NCBI GenBank assembly: GCA_944989445.1
Contig: CALYLW010000013.1
Span: 2,649,066-2,713,065 of the forward strand
Length of the DNA stretch: 64,000 bases
Direction: 5' to 3'
DNA from: Ampullaceana balthica
Taxonomy: Eukaryota > Mollusca > Gastropoda > Lymnaeidae
A program made the translations under genes and the position numbers. Every line of letters starts with the position of its first letter. Position 1 is the stretch's first letter. The notes under the pieces are model-generated. The model ran no database searches and was not told the DNA's origin. It was given only the letters and a program-made list of their open reading frames with translations. This document shows, piece after piece, positions 55,352-64,000 of this stretch.

Positions 55352-55505
55352 GTAGGACGCAATAATCTTCTGTTCAGAAGGAGCGTATGTAATAGATAAA
55401 AGGAGAAAAGCACAAGAATGGAACCCACGGAGCAAACGGCGAAAGCTAGACCCAAGAATAATGGAGACGAAGTGTAGTGGGTACTTTGTTGTGTGTAGTG
55501 TGTTG
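55352..55505 (+). mobile_element. tRNA-derived SINE, copy 2, 3' half
   Basis: Starts GTAGGACGCAATAATC, exactly where the 5' half at 52257 breaks off, and continues CTGTTCAGAAGGAGCG, GAACCCACGGAGCAAACGG to GTGTGTAGTGTG. It matches the uninterrupted copy at 60885-61290 in the same order, which proves the two halves were one SINE. Confidence 0.85.
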
Positions 55506-55671
55506 GATGTGGCAGAGAGGGTTGGAAGGAGCTGGGAATACTTGAAAGAGACCGTGTCACGTGTCATATAGAACAAATTTAGATGATGACCATCACTTGC
55601 CACACCCACGCTGACCACGACTGTAGCTGAAGTGTAAGGGAGGGGACGGGAAAGGAGGATGGGGCGATGCC

Positions 55672-56255
55672 CTCGGGTATGTGATTGTATGATTGTATGG
55701 GTATTTGATTGTATGATTGTATGGGTATGTGATTGTATGAATGTATGAATGTATGGGTATGTGATTGTATGAATGTATGAATGTATGGGTATATGATTGT
55801 ATGCAGAGCCGTCTTTACATCATTTTGGACCCCCGGGCAAAGAAATAGTGTTGGGCCCCTCCCCCTCAGGAAAAATAAAATAAACATAATATATATAAAT
55901 AAACATATTCCCATGGGACCCTATGCTCGTGGGCCCCCGAGCAAATGCCCAACGGGCCTATGCGTTCAGACGGCCCTGATTGTATGGATGTATGAATGTA
56001 TGGGTATGTGATTGTATGAATGTATGGGTATGTGATTGTATGAATGTATGAATGTATGGGTATGTGATTGTATGAATGTATGGGTATGTGATTGTATGAA
56101 TGTATCGGTATGTGATTGTATGAATATATGAATGTATGGGTATGTGATTGTATAAATGTATGGGTATGTGATTGTATGAATATATGAATGTATGGGTATA
56201 TGATTGTATGAATGTATGGGTATGTGATTGTAAAAGGTTATTGGAGTTTATGATT
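55672..56255. repeat. TGTATGGGTATGTGAT minisatellite
   Basis: Units of about 24-32 bp from the words GATTGTATGAATGTATG and GGTATGT, with variable numbers of ATGAATGT. It is split by a MITE at 55804-55978. It is not a telomeric repeat. Confidence 0.9.
55804..55978. mobile_element. 175-bp hAT MITE inserted in the minisatellite
   Basis: Ends CAGAGCCGTCTTTACATC and GTTCAGACGGCCCTG. Flanked by ATTGTATG on both sides (55796-55803, 55979-55986), though the flank is itself part of the repeat. Interior rich in GGGCCC. Confidence 0.85.
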
Positions 56256-56496
56256 GTATGGAATTATATTCATGCGCAATTTTATAGATCAGGTGTCGGC
56301 AACCTGCGGTTGAAATACTAGTAATTATATCATTTTATTTTCAAAATCATGTTGTGGCTCTTTAAAAAAAAACTGGGCAATTTTGTAAATTGTAACTTTT
56401 GGCTCTTTCGTCTCAACAGTCTGACGACCCCTGTTACAGGTGTATCAGGTGAGTGTGATCATTGTAGAATGGGTTTCTTAGTTCGTGTAGTTGTAT

Positions 56497-56710
56497 GGTT
56501 TTATGTGTGTGCTTGTGTGAGTTTATGTGTGTAATCGTGTGGGTTTATGTGTGTGCTTGTGTGGGTTTATGTGTGTGCTTGTGTGGGTTTATGTGTGTGC
56601 TTGTGTGGGTTTATGTGTGTGCTTGTGTGGGTTTATGTGTGTGCTTGTGTGGGTTTATGTGTGTGCTTGTGTGGGTTTATGTGTGTGCTTGTGTGGGTTT
56701 GCAGGTGTGT
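56497..56710. repeat. 22-bp minisatellite
   Basis: About ten units of GTGTGCTTGTGTGGGTTTAT. Because 22 is not a multiple of three and the unit lacks stops, all three + frames are open (YVCACVGLCVCLCGF-type translations). These are not genes. Confidence 0.95.
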
Positions 56711-57180
56711 GTGGTTATGTTTGTCCTCGGGTACTAGTAGTAGTGGGGGTGCAAAGATGCGTGTGGTTGTGTGGGTTTATCAGTGTGTGTGGACGTGTGG
56801 GTTTACGTACAACTGTTCCCACGGATGAAGATTCAACACCGTTTACCCCCCCCCCTCCCCCTAGCCGCGCCATTAACGATATCACTCCGCCTCCCCATAA
56901 AATCAAACCAATTAATTTCGTCTACTGGAGTTCCAAGGATGTGACGTCACGAGCAGAGTAGACAACCCATCGTTAAAATGTTTTCATTATTGACGTTTGA
57001 AGTTTTCTAAAAATTAAAAATTTCTAACGGATATCTCCTGTCAAAGGAGATATTGAAAGTCGTGCCAACGGTATCACACGCTAATGGTTAATTGGTTTCT
57101 CTGTATCATAAAGAGGTCGGCAAAGTGCTTGTGGCGTGGGGGGGGGGTTGGTAGAGTGATTGTGAAGGAATACAATTTAT

Positions 57181-60050
57181 GGAGTGCTCGGATTGAATAG
57201 TGTTAGTGGAGTGCTATGATTGAATAGTGTTAGTGAAGTGCTATGATTGAATAGTGTTAGTGGAGTGCTATGATTGAATAGTGTTAGTGGAGTGCTAGGA
57301 TTGAATAGTGTTAGTGGAGTGCTATGATTGAATAGTGTTAGTGAAGTGCTATGATTGAATAGTGTTAGTGAAGTGCTATGATTGAATAGTGTTAGTGGAG
57401 TGCTATGATTGAATAGTGTTAGTGGAGTGCTAGGATTGAATAGTGTTAGTGGAGTGCTATGATTGAATAGTGTTAGTGGAGTGCTATGATTGAATAGTGT
57501 TAGTGGAGTGCTATGATTGAATAGTGTTAGTGGAGTGCTAGGATTGAATAGTGTTAGTGGAGTGCTAGGATTGAATAGTGTTAGTGGAGTGCTAGGATTG
57601 AATAGTGTTAGTGGAGTGCTAGGATTGAATAGTGTTAGTGTAGTGATAGGATTGTATCGTTTTAGGGGAGTGCTAGGATTGAATAGTGTTAGTGGAGTGC
57701 TATGATTGAATAGTGTTAGTGAAGTGCTATGATTGAATAGTGTTAGTGAAGTGCTATGATTGAATAGTGTTAGTGGAGTGCTATGATTGAATAGTGTTAG
57801 TGGAGTGCTAGGATTGAATAGTGTTAGTGGAGTGCTATGATTGAATAGTGTTAGTGGAGTGCTAGGATTGAATAGTGTTAGTGGAGTGCTAGGATTGAAT
57901 AGTGTTAGTGGAGTGCTAGGATTGAATAGTGTTAGTGTAGTGATAGGATTGTATCGTTTTAGGGGAGTGCTAGGATTGAATAGTGTTAGTGGAGTGCTAT
58001 GATTGAATAGTGTTAGTGAAGTGCTATGATTGAATAGTGTTAGTGAAGTGCTATGATTGAATAGTGTTAGTGGAGTGCTATGATTGAATAGTGTTAGTGG
58101 AGTGCTAGGATTGAATAGTGTTAGTGGAGTGCTATGATTGAATAGTGTTAGTGGAGTGCTAGGATTGAATAGTGTTAGTGGAGTGCTAGGATTGAATAGT
58201 GTTAGTGTAGTGATAGGATTGTATCGTTTTAGGGGAGTGCTATGATTGAATAGTGTTAGTGGAGTGCTATGATTGAATAGTGTTAGTGGAGTGCTAGGAT
58301 TGAATAGTGTTAGTGGAGTGCTAGGATTGAATAGTGTTAGTGTAGTGATAGGATTGTATCGTTTTAGGGGAGTGCTATGATTGAATAGTGTTAGTGGAGT
58401 GCTATGATTGAATAGTGTTAGTGGAGTGCTAGGATTGAATAGTGTTAGTGGAGTGCTAGGATTGAATAGTGTTAGTGTAGTGATAGGATTGTATCGTTTT
58501 AGGGGAGTGCTATGATTGAATAGTGTTAGTGGAGTGCTATGATTGAATAGTGTTAGTGGAGTGCTAGGATTGAATAGTGTTAGTGGAGTGCTAGGATTGA
58601 ATAGTGTTAGTGTAGTGATAGGATTGTATCGTTTTAGGGGAGTGCTATGATTGAATAGTGTTAGTGGAGTGCTATGATTGAATAGTGTTAGTGGAGTGCT
58701 AGGATTGAATAGTGTTAGTGGAGTGCTAGGATTGAATAGTGTTAGTGTAGTGATAGGATTGTATCGTTTTAGGGGAGTGCTTTGATTGAATAGTGTTAGT
58801 GGAGTGCTATGATTAAATAGTGTTAGTGGAGTGCTATGATTGAATAGTGTTAGTGAAGTGCTATGATTGAATAGTGTTAGTGGAGTGCTATGATTGAATA
58901 GTGTTAGTGGAGTGCTAGGATTGAATAGTGTTAGTGGAGTGCTATGATTGAATAGTGTTAGTGGAGTGCTAGGATTGAATAGTGTTAGTGGAGTGCTAGG
59001 ATTGAATAGTGTTAGTGGAGTGCTAGGATTGAATAGTGTTAGTGGAGTGCTATGATTGAATAGTGTTAGTGGAGTGCTAGGATTGAATAGTGTTAGTGGA
59101 GTGCTAGGATTGAATAGTGTTAGTGGAGTGCTAGGATTGAATAGTGTTAGTGTAGTGATAGGATTGTATCGTTTTAGGGGAGTGCTAGGATTGAATAGTG
59201 TTAGTGGAGTGCTATGATTGAATAGTGTTAGTGAAGTGCTATGATTGAATAGTGTTAGTGAAGTGCTATGATTGAATAGTGTTAGTGGAGTGCTATGATT
59301 GAATAGTGTTAGTGGAGTGCTAGGATTGAATAGTGTTAGTGGAGTGCTATGATTGAATAGTGTTAGTGGAGTGCTAGGATTGAATAGTGTTAGTGGAGTG
59401 CTAGGATTGAATAGTGTTAGTGTAGTGATAGGATTGTATCGTTTTAGGGGAGTGCTATGATTGAATAGTGTTAGTGGAGTGCTATGATTGAATAGTGTTA
59501 GTGGAGTGCTAGGATTGAATAGTGTTAGTGGAGTGCTAGGATTGAATAGTGTTAGTGTAGTGATAGGATTGTATCGTTTTAGGGGAGTGCTATGATTGAA
59601 TAGTGTTAGTGGAGTGCTATGATTGAATAGTGTTAGTGGAGTGCTATGATTGAATAGTGTTAGTGGAGTGCTAGGATTGAATAGTGTTAGTGGAGTGCTA
59701 GGATTGAATAGTGTTAGTGGAGTGCTAGGATTGAATAGTGTTAGTGTAGTGATAGGATTGTATCGTTTTAGGGGAGTGCTAGGATTGAATAGTGTTAGTG
59801 GAGGGCTATGATTGAATAGTGTTAGTGAAGTGCTATGATTGAATAGTGTTAGTGAAGTGCTATGATTGAATAGTGTTAGTGAAGTGCTATGATTGAATAG
59901 TGTTAGTGAAGTGCTATGATTGAATAGTGTTAGTGAAGTGCTATGATTGAATAGTGTTAGTGAAGTGCTATGATTGAATAGTGTTAGTGAAGTGCTATGA
60001 TTGAATAGCGTTAGTGGAGTACTTGGATTGTATCGTGTTAGTGGAGTGCT
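57181..60050. repeat. 27-bp minisatellite with 135-bp higher-order units, about 106 monomers
   Basis: Monomer core GAGTGCTATGATTGAATAG then TGTTAGTG. Variants: TATG or TAGG at the centre, GGAG or GAAG at the junction, and a marker monomer TAGTGATAGGATTGTATCG. The marker begins at 57641, 57938, 58208, 58343, 58478, 58613, 58748, 59153, 59423, 59558 and 59747. All spacings are multiples of 27, and eight of the ten are multiples of 135. Being a multiple of three, the period gives short repetitive frames; no gene. Confidence 0.97.
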
Positions 60051-60884
60051 ATTTTGAGTTAGGGAATGCTTGGCCCTGATGTGTAACTAGATAAATTCAC
60101 TGTTAAACATTTCCTTTAGCTTATCTTTCGTGTTTTACATTAGAATTAGCAAATGTTTAGTTCGTTAAAATTGAATTTAAAAGAATAAAGGAACTTTAGT
60201 ATAGCGTTTCTGGTCAATATAGTATCAATATATTATATTGATGCGAAATGACTTATTGATCTGGTGAATGTAAACCTCTCCGACACAAAATGTAATCACG
60301 TGTTTTTTCATGGTTTTTATAATGAACGATACCACTTTCTCACGATTGAAAAAAAGTATCGATTACATGGATGAGATGAGTTGCCAAGCAGCCAAGTATT
60401 AAAACTAATCAAGACCACGTGCAAACAAAATGTTGTTGGCGGGAAATGGCGGTAGTGGAGAGATGGCTAAAGTATGTTCAAAAAAAAGAAGTTTAATTTA
60501 CAAAACAATAGTTTCCCATTTTATTTTAGAGCTATAGTTTTAATTAAACGTTAACTTTCGGTCGTCAATAGCTACAAAGTTTTTTTTGGTGCGGTTTGCG
60601 TTCGGTTATACTCTCATATCATCCTATTGAAACATTGAAACTGTGATACGAATTCTTTACATTTTACATGCATGTTCTGTCAACCTTACCCCCCCCCCAA
60701 CACACATAAATATCATCCAACGCAAAATGTCAGACACAAACGACTCGACATACTTCGAACGCGCCACGTTAAAATGCTGAAGATTTTATTTCGGTATTTT
60801 TCCTAGTATTCTTCCTTTATTTATTAATAGTTACATATTTAATAAATATAGTTTCAAATATTACCTTGATGGATTTATTTTCAG
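60051..60884. other. Intergenic, nothing recognised
   Basis: AT-rich sequence between the 27-bp array and the SINE. No bounded element or coding block. Confidence 0.4.
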
Positions 60885-61290
60885 ACACTACACACAACAG
60901 ACTACCCAATACACTTCGTCTCCATTATTCTTGGGTCTAGCTTTCGCCGTTTGCTCCGTGGGTTCCATTCTTGTGCTTTTCTCCTTTTATCTATTACAGA
61001 CGCTCCTTCTGAACAGAAGATTATTGCGTCCTACATTCTTATAAGAATGCACAGACCATGCCGCCATCTGTTGGCAAGTGACGCAGCGCTCAATGGCCAC
61101 GGCTGTGAGGGGCCACGCTATTCCCTGCCGCCTTTGTTTCCCTAACTGGTGTCTGTTACCCATTCGGGGCTCGATGGACTGATGGACTCAGGGACACACT
61201 TGGCTCCGGTAACAAATCTCTGCCTTCACGGAGATTCGAATCCTGTGATCCTTAACTGTATCTTGTTACCGTGACCCAACGACCTTCCTT
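60885..61290 (-). mobile_element. tRNA-derived SINE, copy 3 (longest uninterrupted)
   Basis: On the - strand: box B GATTCGAATCTCC (61243-61231), CCGTGAAGGCAGAG, GTAACAGACACCAGTTAGG, AAGTGACGCAGCG (complement read), ATTCTTATAAGAATG, TAGGACGCAATAATC, then CGGAGCAAACGGCG to GTGTGTAGTGTC. About 400 bp. Box A region is decayed. The open frame on the + strand near 60951 is chance. Confidence 0.85.
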
Positions 61291-61371
61291 TCGTACTACA
61301 TGTCATGTGACACCTTATGTAAGTATAAGTGGCAGTCCTTGTCTCTCGGTGCTCACGTAGTCTAGCAAGTT

Positions 61372-61715
61372 TATCTAAACATCCCTTTGGTGTGCTTATG
61401 AACATTTATCTAAACATCCCTTTGGTGTGCTTATGTACATTTATCTAAACATCCCTTTGGTGTGCTTATGAACATTTATCTAAACATCCCTTTGGTGTGC
61501 TTATGTACATTTATCTAAACATCCCTTTGGTGTGCTTATGTACATTTATCTAAACATCGCTTTGGTGTGCTTATGTACATTTATCTAAACATCCCTTTGG
61601 TGTGCGTATGTACATTTATCTAAACATCCCTTTGGTGTGCTTATGTACATTTATCTAAACATCCCTTTGGTGTGCTTATGTACATTTATCTAAACATCCT
61701 TTTGGTGTGCTTATG
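61372..61715. repeat. 35-bp minisatellite
   Basis: Nine to ten units of TTTATCTAAACATCCC then TTTGGTGTGCTTATG with TACA or AACA between. Very few differences between units, so recently amplified or homogenised. Confidence 0.95.
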
Positions 61716-62204
61716 GGCACGTTCTCCGATGACCACCACGTTACACCAGATTTATTTCCCTTTTGATTGATAGCAACCCCATTCAGTGTAGCCCCCTCCC
61801 CACCCCCACACACAAATCACACCCCACCCACACACACAAATCACCTCGCCCTTTCATTGCCCCGAACGTGGAAATAATTTAAAGAGACGCTAGGATCTAA
61901 TGTTTATGTCCATCCATGTCGTCCGATTGGTTGGTCTGCAGATGCCCCCACCCCGGCATAAATTACAGCAACCTGTCAGGCCACCACCCACCCCACCCCA
62001 GTTTTTATGTTTCACTCCCAGGCCTCCAGGGTTTGATGTTCTCTCACCACCTCGTTAGAAAATACAGTGGTATTGAAAATATCAAGGGAAACTTTAGAAC
62101 GAATAAGAAGTGTTCTCCAATCCTTAAAATTAAAAGTAAACTTTATAAATTAAACAAATAAAAATCAAACAAATGAAAATAGAATAAAAAAATTAAAAAA
62201 AATA
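61716..62204. other. Intergenic, CA/CCCCA-rich, no gene
   Basis: Contains two CACACACAAATCAC words near 61808-61845. No supported gene. Confidence 0.35.
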
Positions 62205-62470
62205 ATATGTTAACAAATGTGTACCTATACCTTAGTTTAATCAATGTTAACAAATGTGCACCTATACCTCAGTGTAATCGCTGTTAACAAATGTGTACCT
62301 ATACCTCAGTGTAATCGCTGTTAACAAATGTGTACCTATACCCCAGTGTAATCGCTGTTAACAAATGTGTACCTATACCTCAGTGTAATCGCTGTTAACA
62401 AATGTGTACCTATACCTCAGTGTAATCGCTGTTAACAAATGTGTACCTATACCTCAGTGTAATCGCTGTT
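62205..62470. repeat. 37-bp minisatellite
   Basis: About seven units of GTTAACAAATGTGTACC then TATACCTCAGTGTAATCGCT. The first units are the most diverged. Confidence 0.93.
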
Positions 62471-62704
62471 GCTTACATTGACAAGATCGATATTATGGTC
62501 TTTAAATTAATGACGGGTCGACCATCTGACGAGACATGCTGAACTGGAATGTATTCACCCAGGCGAGATATTTTAGGAGAGTAACAGTCAGAAGCTTTAA
62601 TTCCCCCCTCCCCTCTGTCTATAATACTGAAATATTTAAATTTCTGTCTGCCTTTATTCATGACATCGTACTCCTACCTCAGCCTCCGCTTGATCGACAA
62701 TGTA
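62471..62704. other. Spacer between minisatellites, nothing recognised
   Basis: Unique sequence with no supported feature. Confidence 0.35.
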
Positions 62705-64000
62705 AGTCACGACAAGTTGACACCTCACCTCTGTCTCACCACTACACACGTTTACACCTCACCTCTGTCTCACCACTACACACGTTGACACCTCACTTCT
62801 GTCTCACCACTACACACGTTGACACCTCACTTCTGTCTCACCACTACACACGTTGACACCTCACTTCTGTCTCACCACTACACACGTTGACACCTCACCT
62901 ATGTCTCACCACTACACACGTTGACACCTCACCTCTGTCTTACCACTACACACGTTGACACCTCACCTCTGTCTCACCACTACACACGTTGACACCTCAC
63001 CTCTGTCTCACCACTACACACGTTGACACCTCACCTCTGTCTCACCACTACACACGTTGACACCTCACCTCTGTCTCACCACTACACACGTTGACACCTC
63101 ACCTCTGTCTTACCACTACACACGTTGACACCTCACTTCTGTCTCACCAATACACACGTTGACACCTCACCTATGTCTCACCACTACACACGTTGACACC
63201 TCACTTCTGTCTCACATACTATACACGTTGACACCTCACTTCTGTCTCACATACTATACACGTTGACACCTCACTTCTGTCTCACATACTATACACGCTG
63301 ACACCTCACTTCTGTCTCACCACTACACACGTTGACACCTCACCTCTGTCTCACTACTACACACGTTGACACCTCACCTCTGTCTCACTACTACACACGT
63401 TGACACCTCACCTCTGTCTCACTACTACACACGTTGACACCTCACCTCTGTCTTACCACTACACAAGTTGACACCTCACCTCTGTCTCACCACTACACAC
63501 GTTGACACCTCACTTCTGTCTCACCACTACACACGTTGACACCTCACCTCTGTCTCACCACTACACACGTTGACACCTCACCTCTGTCTCACCACTACAC
63601 ACGTTGACACCTCACCTCTGTCTCACCACTACACACGTTGACACCTCACCTCTGTCTCACCACTACACAAGTTGACACCTCACCTCTGTCTCACCACTAC
63701 ACAAGTTGACACCTCACTTCTGTCTCACCACTACACACGTTGACACCTCACCTCTGTCTCACCACTACACACGTTGACACCTCACCTCTGTCTCACCACT
63801 ACACACGTTTACACCTCACCTCTGTCTCACCACTACACACGTTGACACCTCACTTCTGTCTCACCACTACACACGTTGACACCTCACCTCTGTCTAACCA
63901 CTACACACGTTGACACCTCACCTCTGTCTGTCTCACCACTACACACGTTGACACCTCACTTCTGTCTCACCACTACACAAGTTGACACCTCACTTCTGTC
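62705..64000. repeat. 34-bp minisatellite running off the window
   Basis: About 38 units of ACGTTGACACCTCACC then TCTGTCTCACCACTACAC. Variants (CACTTCTG, ATACTATACAC) occur in runs, for example three ATACTATACAC units at 63210-63290. The right end of the array is outside the window. Confidence 0.95.

Noticed and set aside
55672..56255. Telomere-like repeat
   Set aside because: TGTATGGG/GTATGTGAT units vary in length and are not TTAGGG.
56495..56961. Cys/Val-rich open frames of 80-144 codons
   Set aside because: Three overlapping frames of a 22-bp minisatellite without stops.
57181..64000. Regularly spaced repeats resembling a CRISPR array
   Set aside because: Units are directly adjacent with no unique spacers, in an intron-bearing eukaryotic genome.

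Overview
This is a 64-kb window of an AT-rich, intron-rich, transposon-dense animal nuclear genome. It holds two recognisable protein-coding genes, VCP/p97 on the + strand and a vasa/DDX4-type germline helicase on the - strand. They are arranged tail to tail, with stop codons about 4.5 kb apart. The gene structures, L2-like and RTE-like LINEs, a tRNA-derived SINE and many short hAT elements suggest an invertebrate, probably a lophotrochozoan such as a gastropod mollusc. That placement is inference; no rRNA, mitochondrial or taxon-diagnostic gene is present.

Layout. 1-2.25 kb: simple repeats and a 1.2-kb hAT element. 2.25-19.0 kb: seventeen VCP coding exons encoding 797 residues; only the short first coding exon is not seen. 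Its introns hold an L2-like LINE, a three-level nest of hAT elements, a pogo/Tigger-like element with its own nested hAT, a foldback MITE and two TTAA-flanked elements. 19.0-23.5 kb: VCP 3' UTR, an unclassified repeat and an RTE-like LINE tail. 23.5-37.9 kb: sixteen coding exons on the - strand for a 762-residue Vasa with RGG repeats, two RanBP2-type zinc fingers and a complete DEAD-box core. One intron carries a second, inverted copy of the Tigger-like element.

38-55.4 kb contains no host gene I can support. It is layered mobile DNA: a hAT element with a decayed transposase and perfect 8-bp target duplications, a 1.6-kb element whose body is a 25-bp tandem array, SINE copies, a LINE tail inside a hAT-like element, a 0.56-kb (CAA)n tract, four copies of an element beginning GGGGCCGTC, and a 3.1-kb hAT-like insertion that splits a SINE in two. 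55.6-64 kb is mostly minisatellite: six distinct tandem arrays, the largest a 27-bp repeat of about 2.9 kb organised largely in 135-bp higher-order units.

VCP is a ubiquitous AAA+ segregase and Vasa a germline RNA helicase. Nothing in the sequence shows that they work together; they are simply convergent neighbours. The most notable points are the two FET-like zinc fingers in Vasa, with introns at identical positions, and the apparent origin of a satellite from the subterminal sequence of a hAT family. Two further points are the higher-order structure of the 27-bp array and the repeated occurrence of the CRE palindrome TGACGTCA in unrelated transposon families.
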